Source: Saprospiraceae bacterium
GTDB taxonomy: Bacteria; Bacteroidota; Bacteroidia; Chitinophagales; Saprospiraceae
Length of the DNA: 64,000 nucleotides
Assembly (NCBI GenBank): GCA_029263015.1
Contig: JAJCYI010000198.1
Location: 29,671 to 93,670 of the forward strand
Direction of reading: 5' to 3'
Every line of letters begins with the position of its first letter. Position 1 is the stretch's first letter. Below are positions 10,001-19,197 of the stretch, one piece after another. A program made the translations under genes and the position numbers. The notes below the pieces were generated by a model. The model made no database searches. It had not been told where the DNA came from and worked only from the letters and a program-made list of their open reading frames with translations.

Positions 10001-13000
10001 GTCACATGGGTTGAGCGGATTAGAACCGTTCGTTGTTTCATCAATATCTGAAATGCCATCTTCATCAGAATCGCTGTCAGGGTTGAATTGATCTGAATCA
10101 GGGCCATCGTTCACGCCGTCATTGTCATCATCTTCATCCACTTCATTTGCAGCGCCATCACTATCGAAATCGCATTGGCCATCAGTTGCATTTGGATCAC
10201 ACTCGTCCAATGGATCGCTTTCGCCATCGTCGAGCGTCCCATTTTGGTTGGCATCTTCAACGCCATCTTCAAATCCATCGCCATCCGTATCTACTTTAAG
10301 TGGGTCGGTTTCACCGTCATTGATAGAACCATTATGGTTGGCATCTTCAATGCCATCTTCGATTCCATCATCATCAGTATCAACATCCAATGGATCGGTA
10401 TCAAGACCAACTTCGTATACTCCATTCTGTCCAGTTTCTACATCGTCGGTAATTCCATCGCTATCGCTATCGCTGTTTTTGTCAAATGGATCAACATCAT
10501 CAACGTCTTTCACACCGTCGTTGTCATCATCCAAATCATCTCCATTTGGAATTCCATCTTCATCGAAATCACACGCATCAACCGTATGTGAAGGCACACA
10601 TGGATTAGCATCATCTTCATCAAAATCAGGATGTAAATCAGGATAGTTTGATACAAATCCATCACCATCTTCATCCATTGGGACACAAAGAGCAGCGTCC
10701 ACATTAGGATCGCAAGGGTTCAATGGATCGGAGCCATTGTCTTTTTCGTCAATGTCCGAAACTGCATCGCCGTCCGAATCACTATTTGGATCACAAACAT
10801 CGGCATCGAGCTCATCTGGCACGCCATCGTTGTCATCATCGGTGTCTATGTCGTTGGCCAAGAAGTCGCCATCGCAATCGCAACTAGGCAGGGTGTTGAT
10901 CGGGTCGCAAAGGTCGAGCGGATCACTTTCGCCAGCGTCCACCATACCATTGTGGTTGGCATCTTCAACCCCGTCTTCAATGCCATCGCCATCTGTATCA
11001 ACGACAAGCGGATTGGTTTCGGTCGGGTCTTGCTGCCCATTGTGGTTGGCATCTTCAACTCCATCTTCTATACCATCGCCATCGGTATCTGCCAACAACG
11101 GGTTGGTGTCTTCATCTTGGTTGTATTGTTGGTCGCCGTTGGTTTCCACAATATCCAATATTCCGTCACCGTCCGTATCCGTTTGATTGTCAAAAGGATC
11201 AATGTCGTCACCATCCACCACGCCATCGCCATCATCGTCTGCGTCCTCAGAGTTTACCTTTCCATCACTGTCGAAATCACACGCACCTACCGTATTATCT
11301 GGGATACAAGGATCTTCATCATCTGGATCATAAGCAATGTCATTTACAGGAATGTTGGTTGCGAAACCGTCATCGTCAAGGTCAATAAGTGTACAATTTG
11401 GCGAAGCCGGATTCGGATCACAAGCGTTCAAAGGATTTGAACCATTATTGGTTTCACTAATATCCGTTAAGCCATCATTGTCGCTATCACTATTTGGATT
11501 GAATGGGTTTGCATCGTTGTTGTCTTCCACGCCATCGGCGTCGTCATCCAGGTCTGCATCATTTATTTCACCATCATTGTCAAAATCGCAAGATCCAAAA
11601 GTTGCATCTGGATCACATAAGTCCAGGGGATTGCTTTCGTTGCCGTCCACAACACCATTCTGATTGGCATCCTCTACGCCATCGCCAATATTATCATCAT
11701 CAGAATCGGAATCAAGTGGATCTGTCTCTCCTCCATCCATGCCGCCATTTTGGTTGGCATCCTCCACACCATCATTGATGCCATCGTTGTCGCTGTCCTC
11801 ATCCAAAGGATTTGTATCAACGCCAGCAGTAAAAGCACCATCACCACCAGTTTCTACAATGTCGGTAATGCCATCATTGTCGCTGTCACTATTTGGATCG
11901 AATGGATCAACATCGTTCACATCTTTCACCCCGTCGCCATCGTCATCATTGTCAACACTGTTAATCGTTCCATCACTATCAAAATCGCAGACACCCACAG
12001 TAAAATCAGGAATACATGGAATGGTATCGTTCGGATCGAATTCAGGAGCATCGGGTGAGAAGTTAGCATAATAGCCATCTCCATCCAGATCGGTTCCACT
12101 ACAAGCAACGGTATTGGAATTAGGATCACATGGGTCAAGCGGATCACTATCCACTCCTTCGTCGTAAATGCCATCGCCACCCGTCTCATCGGTGTCTGTT
12201 ATACCATCGTTATCCGAATCACTGTTTGGATCGTAAGGGTTCACATCATCAACATCGGCCACACCATCTCCATCATCATCAAAGTCACTGCCGTTGACCG
12301 GGCCGTCCCCATCAAAATCACAGTTGTCAGATGTATTGTCAGGAATACACGCATTAAAATCATCTGAATCAAATGATGGGTCACTTGGTGGGTAATCTGC
12401 AAAATACCCATCATTATCAATATCCGTTGGGAAACATTCCCCTGGGAAATTTGTGTATGGATCACATTTATCAGTTGGATCAGACTCGGTCGGGTCCTCC
12501 ACACCGTTGTGGTTGGCATCTTCGATACCATCATTGATACTATCGTCATCTGTGTCCACATCGAGTGGGTTCATTTCGCCAATATCGTAATCACCATCTT
12601 TATCGGTATCTTCATCTCCATCTGATACACCGTCATTGTCCGTATCAGGATCAAGCGGATGTGTATCGATTCCGTTATTGTATTCTCCGTCCCCACCAGT
12701 TTCATTATTATCGGTCAGGCCATCGCCATCACTGTCACTGTCAACATTATAGTCATCTACGTCCTGGTTGTCGTTTACCCCATCGTCATCGTCATCGAGG
12801 TCGTCCTGGTTGATGATGCCGTCACCATCGAAATCGCAGGTCGGTGCAGAAATGGAAGGGATGCAAGGCTTGTCATCATCTGGGTCGAAAAGCGGATCGT
12901 CCGGCAATAAATCCAAATAATAGCCATCGTTGTCATTATCCGTATTTTCACATTGAACGCCATTTGAAAATGGGTTACAAGGATCAAGTGGGTCAGATTC

Positions 13001-15595
13001 ACCAAAATCTATGACGCCATTATGGTTGGCATCTTCTTCACCATCAGTTAACAAGTCACCATCCGTGTTCGGATTTACAGGATCCGTTTCATCACTGTCG
13101 TGGTTGCCATCGAAGTCCTTGTCTTCTACCCCGTCTTTTATTCCATCATCATCAGTATCGTTGTCCAAAGGATTTGTATCAATGCCGGCGTTGTACTCGC
13201 TGTCACCGCCAGTTTCCACATTATCAACAATGCCATCTTCATCAGAGTCGGACTCAGGGTCGAACGGGTCAATGTCACTGTTATCATCCACGCCATCATT
13301 ATCATCATCATCATCCACTTCGTTCAATATGCCATCGCCATCAAAATCGCAGAAACCAAGTGAAACGTTAGGGTCGCATTTATCCAAAGGATCACTTTCC
13401 CCTACATTTACTTGCCCATTGTGGTTGGCATCTTCACTTCCGTCAGATATTCCATCACCATCTGTATCAGCCGACAATGCATTGGTTTCACCATTATCGA
13501 GATCACCGTTGTGATTGGCATCTTCGATACCGTCAGGCAAGAGATCGCCATCTGTATCATCGTTCACAGGGTTCGTGTCAGTACCTGGATTATAGGTTCC
13601 ATCACCTCCTGTTTCCACAAAATCAGAAATGCCATCGCCATCGCTATCGCTATCTGGATTGAAATTTTCTGCATCGTATAAATCTGACACCCCGTCGCCA
13701 TCGTCATCAGAGTCCAGTCCGTTAACTAACCCATCCATATCAAAATCACATGTGTTGGACGAAACAGTCGGAATACATGGATCATCGTCGTCAGGATCAA
13801 ATTTTGCATGGCTCTCAGGGTAGTTCCCGAAAAACAAATCGCCATCATTATCTACTTCGATACATGCCGCAACATTTGGATTTGGATCACAAGCATTCAA
13901 TGGATCGCTATCTACGTTTGGATCGTAGTTGCCATCATTGCCTGTTTCATTATCATCGGAAACCAAATCACCATCACTATCGCTTTCTAGGTTGAAGTCG
14001 TTCACATCATCATCATCAGCGACCCCATCATTGTCATCATCATCATCATTGGCATTCAACTGGCCATCGCCGTCGAAATCGCAGGAACCAAAGACTGCGT
14101 TAGGGCTGCAAATATCCAGTGGGTCACTTTCACCGTTATCCTGCATACCGTTTTGGTTTGCATCTTCTTCCCCATCAGGAATACCATCTCCATCAGTGTC
14201 CGCCATCAATGGGTTCATTTCCGTTAGGCCCAATTCACCATCTTGGTCAAGGTCTTCTACGCCATCAGGAATATTATCATTGTCAGTATCCGCATCCAAA
14301 GGATTAGTATCTACACCATTATTATAGATGCCGTCTCCTCCAGTTTCTATCATATCTGAAATCCCATCTTCATCAGAATCACTATCTGGATTACAGCTAT
14401 CGATGTCCTGTAAATCAGGTACACCATCGCCATCATCGTCAAAATCATCTTTATTGGGAAACAAATCACCGTCAAAATCGCAGAGCTGCGAACAATCGTC
14501 TGGGTTGCAGGGATCGCTGTCATCAGGATCGAATTCAGCGCCTGGTGCATCTGGATAGTACCCATCACCATCATCATCCGTAGCGCCACAAGCAGTGGTA
14601 GCTACACTAGGGTCACAAGGGTCAAGGGGATCACTATCGCTACCAGGGTTGTACTCGCCGTCATTGCCGTTTTCATCATCATCACTAACTCCGTCATTGT
14701 CAGAATCACTGTCTTTATTGAAATCATCAACATCATCGGCATCGGCCACACCATCGGCATCATCGTCATCATCTTGGTCGTTTATGATGCCATCTCCATC
14801 AAAATCACAATCTCCAAAAGTTGCCACAGGGTCACAAAGTTCGGTAGGGTCAGATTCACCTAAGTCAACTGCTCCATTCTGATTGGCGTCTTCTACACCA
14901 TCTTCCAAACCATCACCGTCCGTGTCAGCATTTCCTGGATCAGTTTCACCAGGATCGACTTCTCCGTTTACATTACTGTCCTCAATGATGTCAATCAGGC
15001 CATCACCATCGCTATCTTCACAACCAGAAGCAGTAGTACCATAGGTTTCAGAAAAGAAATAAAACCCCAATGGAAAAACCCCAATGTCAATGACGCTTAC
15101 ATCATTGCCGGGGTTAGACCCCATAGAGTTTGGCAACTGAGCAAAAGGATCGTTGAAGTTATCAATCAGCATAACTTCTCCATCACAATCTGAAGTCCGT
15201 TTGAGTGTGAACAACTTGGTTTCCTGACCTGCAACATATGGAATACCATTATCCAGAACCAAGGCTATGGATATATAATCGTAATCAGGGTTTTCAATTG
15301 GTGCAACGACAATATCTGCCGCTTGGGGAGAACCTCCCCAAACACCATTCACATCGGTAAAATTGGAATAAGTAAAACCAGTTTTGACAACCAGGGTCAC
15401 TTGTGCAGTCCCTGTCAATGCCAGCGGACTTGGATCGATTGTCTCATCAGGTTGTACATAAACAGCATAGGTCACCCCGTCCTGTTCAAGTGCAATCCGT
15501 AACTGCATTTGTGCATGTAACTTGTGGCCTCCTGTTGCGAACAACAAAAGCGCCAAACAAGCAGCTTTCAATAGATAGAAGATGTTGAGCTTCAT
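7019..15595 (-). CDS. Giant Asp-rich thrombospondin type 3 repeat surface protein
   Basis: The 2,858-residue protein starts with a signal peptide ending near HKLHAQ, then a ~170-residue domain shared with the genes at 6092 and 61672 (ALTGTAQVTLVV, YDYISIALVLDNG, GSNPGNDVSVIDIG). From about residue 195 to 2580 it is an almost unbroken array of calcium-binding DxDxDG repeats, built as longer units containing SDSDGDGISD, ETGGDG, DGVEDANQNG, GESDPLD, CDPN, CDFDGDG and DDDDDGV. The last ~275 residues form a different globular region without a PNP-type T9SS tail that I can see. Such proteins are known as secreted, Ca2+-stabilised stalks. It would be a very long adhesin or surface filament. The repeat strand bias leaves long open frames on the opposite strand, which are not genes. 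Confidence 0.9.
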   Translation of the reverse strand: MKLNIFYLLKAACLALLLFATGGHKLHAQMQLRIALEQDGVTYAVYVQPDETIDPSPLALTGTAQVTLVVKTGFTYSNFTDVNGVWGGSPQAADIVVAPIENPDYDYISIALVLDNGIPYVAGQETKLFTLKRTSDCDGEVMLIDNFNDPFAQLPNSMGSNPGNDVSVIDIGVFPLGFYFFSETYGTTASGCEDSDGDGLIDIIEDSNVNGEVDPGETDPGNADTDGDGLEDGVEDANQNGAVDLGESDPTELCDPVATFGDCDFDGDGIINDQDDDDDADGVADADDVDDFNKDSDSDNDGVSDDDENGNDGEYNPGSDSDPLDPCDPSVATTACGATDDDGDGYYPDAPGAEFDPDDSDPCNPDDCSQLCDFDGDLFPNKDDFDDDGDGVPDLQDIDSCNPDSDSDEDGISDMIETGGDGIYNNGVDTNPLDADTDNDNIPDGVEDLDQDGELGLTEMNPLMADTDGDGIPDGEEDANQNGMQDNGESDPLDICSPNAVFGSCDFDGDGQLNANDDDDDNDGVADDDDVNDFNLESDSDGDLVSDDNETGNDGNYDPNVDSDPLNACDPNPNVAACIEVDNDGDLFFGNYPESHAKFDPDDDDPCIPTVSSNTCDFDMDGLVNGLDSDDDGDGVSDLYDAENFNPDSDSDGDGISDFVETGGDGTYNPGTDTNPVNDDTDGDLLPDGIEDANHNGDLDNGETNALSADTDGDGISDGSEDANHNGQVNVGESDPLDKCDPNVSLGFCDFDGDGILNEVDDDDDNDGVDDNSDIDPFDPESDSDEDGIVDNVETGGDSEYNAGIDTNPLDNDTDDDGIKDGVEDKDFDGNHDSDETDPVNPNTDGDLLTDGEEDANHNGVIDFGESDPLDPCNPFSNGVQCENTDNDNDGYYLDLLPDDPLFDPDDDKPCIPSISAPTCDFDGDGIINQDDLDDDDDGVNDNQDVDDYNVDSDSDGDGLTDNNETGGDGEYNNGIDTHPLDPDTDNDGVSDGDEDTDKDGDYDIGEMNPLDVDTDDDSINDGIEDANHNGVEDPTESDPTDKCDPYTNFPGECFPTDIDNDGYFADYPPSDPSFDSDDFNACIPDNTSDNCDFDGDGPVNGSDFDDDGDGVADVDDVNPYDPNSDSDNDGITDTDETGGDGIYDEGVDSDPLDPCDPNSNTVACSGTDLDGDGYYANFSPDAPEFDPNDTIPCIPDFTVGVCDFDSDGTINSVDNDDDGDGVKDVNDVDPFDPNSDSDNDGITDIVETGGDGAFTAGVDTNPLDEDSDNDGINDGVEDANQNGGMDGGETDPLDSDSDDDNIGDGVEDANQNGVVDGNESNPLDLCDPDATFGSCDFDNDGEINDADLDDDADGVEDNNDANPFNPNSDSDNDGLTDISETNNGSNPLNACDPNPASPNCTLIDLDDDGFATNIPVNDIAYDPDDEDPCIPDNTVGACDFDSDGKVNSEDADDDGDGVVDGDDIDPFDNQTDTDGDGILDIVETNGDQQYNQDEDTNPLLADTDGDGIEDGVEDANHNGQQDPTETNPLVVDTDGDGIEDGVEDANHNGMVDAGESDPLDLCDPINTLPSCDCDGDFLANDIDTDDDNDGVPDELDADVCDPNSDSDGDAVSDIDEKDNGSDPLNPCDPNVDAALCVPMDEDGDGFVSNYPDLHPDFDEDDANPCVPSHTVDACDFDEDGIPNGDDLDDDNDGVKDVDDVDPFDKNSDSDSDGITDDVETGQNGVYEVGLDTDPLDVDTDDDGIEDGIEDANHNGSINDGETDPLKVDTDGDGFEDGVEDANQNGTLDDGESDPLDECDPNATDGQCDFDSDGAANEVDEDDDNDGVNDGPDSDQFNPDSDSDEDGISDIDETTNGSNPLNPCDPDVGNPACISGDVDDDNDGYFADVDLTSPAYDPDDNDACVPEPTVGTCDFDQDGSINDEDADDDGDGVNDTDDSGPYNPNSDSDNDGFTDIDETNGGSGPLDPCDPVAQPIFGCTGILDADGDGYFEDVEPGENNYDPDGADPCNPDVCVGPCDMDQDGVNNNFDADNDGDGVADESDIDECDPNTDTDGDGILDMVETDQGSDPLNTCDPDNTLGDCDWDGDGLSNAVDDDDDGDCVADGNDLENFNPDSDSDEDGLTDAEECDLGSDPLDQCDPNTGADFCDCDGDGTLNGEEDDDDNDGVVDGFDADPCDPNSDSDNDEISDLDETTNGSDPLDPCDPNENSDACVNSDNDGDGYSSNLAPSDPFFDPDDNDACVPDNTVGACDLDQDGQVNEVDEDDDGDCLADLDDVNPFDPDSDSDSDGLTDAEECAGGSDALNQCDPISTFGTCDCDQDGEMNNQDLDDDNDGVADNDDADDCDPNSDSDLDGITDLDETTGGSDPLDPCDPDNMSAACNGQDFDGDGYIGNVLPGDPLFDLDDADPCVPVFTVGVCDFDNDGLINSEDDDDDCDGVADNDDVDDFDVNSDSDGDGITDNVETGGDCEYNPDIDTNPLNTDSDEDGIPDGVEDDNHDGILDDGESDPLDTDTDDDTLPDNFEDANLNGTIDTGESDPNDPDDDSDGVLTANEDTDSDGDLTNDDTDLDGIPDYLDPDPFVFLQLHAYLQGPLDQAAGLMHDYLRVALDDDGNRYIPLTEPFTLLEPTLGNKPFTHLGGGGETIEANILDVEGANAIVDWVFIELRSKTDPYFSIITRSALLQRDGDVVDLDGVSPVVFFAKADEYYIALRHRNHFGVMTEGTFLLNRDKANPVDIDFTDPTTPVFADQMQKLSDDGAKTMMWGGNADGNEFIIYQGANSDRDFIFFEIFLDPENETGALNHITTGYRMGDTNMDGNTIYLGFNNDIDLMIFFNILLHPDNPQVFTNFYMTDLVRTP

Positions 15596-16255
15596 AGTTA
15601 ATGTAATTTAAATGAAAGGGTCCTTAAGACATTTTGAGGATCATTCAAACAAGCCTTAATGGCTTGTTCAAGTCAATGGCGAACTTGGACAGGAGCTCAG
15701 TCCTGCAAGGCCATTGACGTATTTTTTTGTGTACAAAAAACTGACTGGTAGGAAATTTTTACCGGAAGGTGACGATGGTATCCAGACATGCGGGATACGC
15801 GGGATGGTGTTTGCCAATAAGTGTAAAATAATTCCATGTTCATCAAGTTTTTGCTCTATGTTTCAATAAAAACGCTAATCGAATTAAAAGGAAGAGTGAG
15901 ACCTGTTTCAGGTCGGGGAGGGTAACATCAATAAATAATGAGGGGGAATCTAAAGAGGGATATTCTGGAGAACAAAATCAAATACCATACCAAAGGCCTA
16001 AAAAAGTTGGTCAGGTGAATTGAAAACCAAAAACACTTAGAGGCGATGGAATAACCATTAGACAAGAACAGTGTTTCCGGATCTCTTACACTTTGACGCT
16101 GACTTTGAAAATGACAAAAGTCACCAAGCGTGATTGATTTTTGTCACCGTACCTAGATTTCCACTCTTCTATTTTTAGGAAATTTTTGACAACTATTTAG
16201 TTCCGTAAAGGATCAATTGAAAATTGAAATTAGGCTATTCCCAACCATCACACTT
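15596..16255. other. Intergenic region between divergent genes
   Basis: About 660 bp separate the leftward giant gene from the rightward Crp/Fnr gene. An inverted repeat GTCAATGGC/GCCATTGAC (15672-15680 with 15710-15718, plus an inner GGAC/GTCC stem) is followed on the plus strand by seven T (15722-15728), which looks like a rightward terminator although no rightward gene precedes it; a short RNA is possible. A TGACAAAA/TTTTGTCA pair (16112-16119 and 16138-16145) lies about 110 bp before the regulator start and could be an operator. No gene is visible. Confidence 0.5.
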
Positions 16256-16993
16256 ATGTCTGTTTTCCAAAATAATTGCGCTGCCTTTCTAAATCCAGAA
16301 AGCAATAGCTGTATGAATTGTCGCAAGAAAACCCAATCCCTTTTAGCCGATTTGAGCAGGGATGAGCTGGCAGCTTTGGAAGAAAAGAGGTATGTGGTTG
16401 ACTTCAAGGCAGGGGAAACCATTTGCAAAGAAGGAACTAAACCACTGGGGTTACTCTGTCTGAACAAAGGAAAAGTAAAAATCACCAGGATGGGGCTAAA
16501 TGGCAATGAACAAATAATGGCATTGAAAAAGCCGGTAGATTTTCTTGGTTTCCGAGCATTGATGAGTGGAAAAAGGTATATGACTTCTGCCTTTGCGCTT
16601 GAAAATTCTTCCATCTGCGTCGTTGACAAAAATGATTTTTTTAAAGTAATCGGAGGCAACAGCCAATTTGCTTTTAAAATCATCCGCTTTTTTGCGGATG
16701 AATTGGTCGATGCTGAAAATCGGATGGCCAACCTTACCCAAAAACATATCCGTGCCCGCCTGGCCGACGCCCTGCTGCTGACGCATGACATTTATGGCAA
16801 CACGCCTGACGAAGGAATATTGAACGTTTCGTTAAAGCGGGCAGAACTGGCAGCCCTCGCCAATATGACGACTGCAAACGCCATACGTTTGCTCTCTGCT
16901 TTTTCTAAAGAAAACCTGATCGAAACCCATCAACGAAAGATTAAAATAAATGACCTCGATGCTTTGAAGGAAATAAGTGTTTTGGGCAGGTGA
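16256..16993 (+). CDS. Crp/Fnr-family transcriptional regulator
   Basis: The 245-residue protein has an N-terminal cyclic-nucleotide-type sensor domain (GETICKEGTKPLGLLCLNKGKV, a typical beta-roll start, in residues ~53-75), a dimerisation helix around residues 125-150 and a C-terminal Crp-type helix-turn-helix (KRAELAALANMTTANAIRLLSAF). Cysteines at 8, 19, 22, 57 and 68, with CMNCRKK near the N-terminus, hint at an FNR-like Fe-S oxygen or NO sensor, but the spacing differs from E. coli FNR, so this is inference. I choose the ATG at 16256 rather than an in-frame TTG at 16217, because the first 13 residues are not family-like. Its place ahead of the nitrogen-oxide genes suggests it controls them. 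Confidence 0.85.
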   Translation: MSVFQNNCAAFLNPESNSCMNCRKKTQSLLADLSRDELAALEEKRYVVDFKAGETICKEGTKPLGLLCLNKGKVKITRMGLNGNEQIMALKKPVDFLGFRALMSGKRYMTSAFALENSSICVVDKNDFFKVIGGNSQFAFKIIRFFADELVDAENRMANLTQKHIRARLADALLLTHDIYGNTPDEGILNVSLKRAELAALANMTTANAIRLLSAFSKENLIETHQRKIKINDLDALKEISVLGR

Positions 16994-17158
16994 TGAATGC
17001 CTGGTGTGGGAGAGGGGCGGCTATAATTTACATTTATGTTTTTGTGGGAAATTAGAAATTGGGGAATTGAAAAATCTCGGAAATCTGTTTTAATAATATT
17101 TCTGAAACTACCTGAGTAGTTACAAATTTTTCAATTTCTAATTTCAAAATTTCAAAAT

Positions 17159-18175
17159 ATGGAAGCATATCCCGATCGGTTCTGTCACGACTTACCAACC
17201 AAACCCTTAATTGCCAATAAAATCCTGGTCACGGGAGCAACTGGCTATATAGGTGGGAAGCTTGTTCCTGAATTATTGGCACGAGGATACCAGGTAAGGG
17301 TAATGGTAAGAACGTTCACTCCCCAGCACCAAGAGCGTTGGCCTGGAGTCGAAATAGCTATTGCAGATGCGCTAGAATATGAAGATTTGAAAAAAGCTCT
17401 AAAGGGAATTCATTGCGCCTATTTCTTAATGCATTCTTTACAATTAGGAAAAAAGAAATTCAAGAAAATAGATACTCAAGTAGCGATCAATTTCAGGAAA
17501 GCAGCAGCAGAAAATAATTTGAAAAGGATCATCTATCTTGGAGGTCTGGGGGATCCAAAAAAATCTTTATCGGCCCATCTTAGAAGCCGGCTGATGGTTG
17601 CAGAAGAACTTCAAAAAGGAATAACTCCAGTAACCTTTCTCAGGGCCGCTGTGATAATTGGTTCAGGTAGCACTTCCTATAAAATCATTAAACACTTGAT
17701 ACAAAATTGTCCGGTATTTTTATTCCCTCTCCGGGCAAATTCAAAATGTCAGCCAATTGCAATTCGCGATGTTATTAAATACCTGGTGGGATGTTTGGAA
17801 AATGCCAAAACGACTGGAAATTCATATGATATCGGTGGCCAGAATATCCATACCTACCAAATGATGCTCAAAATACAAGCAACTGTACTGGGCAGGAAAA
17901 GAATTTTCATTCCTTCTTTTTTCTCTACCGTAAATATCTGTGCCCGCATTGCCAGCTTATTTACACCGGCATCATTCGAATTAATCAAATCATTAATGGA
18001 GAGTTGTGTCAATGATGTGGTTTGCCAAAACAAGGACATTATAAAACTAATACCATTTCAACCACTCACATATAAAGAAGCCCTAATAAGCGCTTTATCC
18101 CGTGAATCCCAAAAAGATGTATCTTGCAACAAGAATGAGGCTATAGTAATAGCCAATGGAGCCTTGGAAAAATAA
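17159..18175 (+). CDS. NAD(P)-binding SDR/NmrA-like protein
   Basis: The 338-residue protein has the dinucleotide-binding motif KILVTGATGYIGGKLVPEL at about residues 21-39, followed by RGYQVRVMVR, the atypical SDR pattern of NmrA/YbjT-like proteins. The region YLGGLGDPKKSLSAHLRSR near residues 122-140 sits where atypical SDRs carry their active-site loop, but a clear YxxxK is missing, so catalysis is uncertain. A following helical part ends the protein. An AT-rich repeat-like stretch of TTTCAAAAT units precedes the ATG. The next gene, 81 bp downstream on the same strand, encodes an unknown protein and may be its partner. The substrate is unknown. Confidence 0.75.
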   Translation: MEAYPDRFCHDLPTKPLIANKILVTGATGYIGGKLVPELLARGYQVRVMVRTFTPQHQERWPGVEIAIADALEYEDLKKALKGIHCAYFLMHSLQLGKKKFKKIDTQVAINFRKAAAENNLKRIIYLGGLGDPKKSLSAHLRSRLMVAEELQKGITPVTFLRAAVIIGSGSTSYKIIKHLIQNCPVFLFPLRANSKCQPIAIRDVIKYLVGCLENAKTTGNSYDIGGQNIHTYQMMLKIQATVLGRKRIFIPSFFSTVNICARIASLFTPASFELIKSLMESCVNDVVCQNKDIIKLIPFQPLTYKEALISALSRESQKDVSCNKNEAIVIANGALEK

Positions 18176-18256
18176 CCTTCCAATCTTAAACTGAACCATT
18201 ATAGGATCGGCAGGTTGTTTTTAACTGACTTCTAATTAGCCAATTACACCTTTCAA

Positions 18257-19000
18257 ATGGGAATAAAAAAATCCAGTTCAAAACCCTTAAGCCCTCCAAC
18301 TAAAAGTGTAAATTTTATTTCTGATATAAAGTATTTTTTATTTAACAAACCGAAAACACCAACTTTAATTAATTTTAAATCAAAATCGGAAAGGGAAAAT
18401 TTCAGCTACCGTATTTTACAACGACTTGATATTGGCGTATCAAAATATCAAATATTAAACGTTCATAAAATAGGCATAAATGCACCCGCAAAATACGTAT
18501 TTGAAGAATTACTAAAATGGGATGGAGACTCTACATGTTGGCCAAACCACATAGCCAAAGTATCGAGAAAAAACAATAGACTAGAAAACCTTTATATCTA
18601 TTTATTTGGGTGGACAAGATACCCTCCGTGGTTAAATAAAGGTTTATTTGGACTGAACTTTATCCCTTTATTCAAGCTCAATGCCATAAACATTCAGAAA
18701 ACCCCGGACCCAATGGGTGCTGACAATGCCCGGTTTTTATTATATGAAAGCAGTGGAGGCTACCCTATTGGTGTATTTAGTTTATACGTCAGGTCATCGA
18801 TTATAAATCTACAAGAAAAGGAACAGGCACAACTATTTCTTATGGTCGGGTTTAATTTCTATGGCAAAGAAAAATTGTCAAAAATAAAAATAGTAAATAG
18901 AGCTTGGGAATTGATCCATGACCGGGTGACGTCAAATGTTATTACCAGAATAAAACAGTTAAGTGAGTGGCGGTTTGAAAAAATCCAGAATGGAGAATAG
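18257..19000 (+). CDS. Uncharacterised protein, possibly SRPBCC-like
   Basis: I do not recognise this 247-residue protein with certainty. It has no signal peptide and no clear membrane segment. The middle part reads HKIGINAPAKYVFEELLKWDG, where a conserved beta strand followed by PAKYVFEEL resembles the start of SRPBCC/START-like lipid or ligand-binding folds; later blocks are DNARFLLYESSGGYPIGVFS and MVGFNFYGKEKLSKIKIVNRAWELIHDRVTSN in pieces. Conserved Trp, Pro and Cys in STCWPNHIAKVSR may line a pocket. It follows the SDR-like gene on the same strand and might act on the same ligand. The gene ends inside a run of AGACATT 7-mers. Confidence 0.55.
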   Translation: MGIKKSSSKPLSPPTKSVNFISDIKYFLFNKPKTPTLINFKSKSERENFSYRILQRLDIGVSKYQILNVHKIGINAPAKYVFEELLKWDGDSTCWPNHIAKVSRKNNRLENLYIYLFGWTRYPPWLNKGLFGLNFIPLFKLNAINIQKTPDPMGADNARFLLYESSGGYPIGVFSLYVRSSIINLQEKEQAQLFLMVGFNFYGKEKLSKIKIVNRAWELIHDRVTSNVITRIKQLSEWRFEKIQNGE

Positions 19001-19035
19001 ACATTAGACATTAGACATTAGACATTTAGAGTTTA
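19001..19035. repeat. 7-bp tandem repeat (AGACATT type)
   Basis: Directly after the stop of the preceding gene there are about four to five copies of a 7-mer of the type TAGACAT. The same unit occurs at about 5540-5587, far away, which shows a dispersed repeat family sitting at gene ends. Confidence 0.75.
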
Positions 19036-19197
19036 GACTTTCGATTGACCACCCTTAAATCCTTCCCTTCCGATCCTCTTACCTCAGCCAAGGGAACATG
19101 TTGCAAAACATGCCCCCCAGTGCTCTACATCATCGCAGCCCTATAATTTTCTTTGTTCCTTTGGGTTTTCAATCAGGCTAATTTCCAATAGGTATTT

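Noticed and set aside
7272..14882. Many long open frames on the plus strand across the giant repeat gene, some over 100 codons with Ser-rich or Ile/Val-rich translations.
   Set aside because: They are shadows of the GAT/TCN-rich repeat coding on the minus strand; their composition is low in complexity and follows the repeat period.
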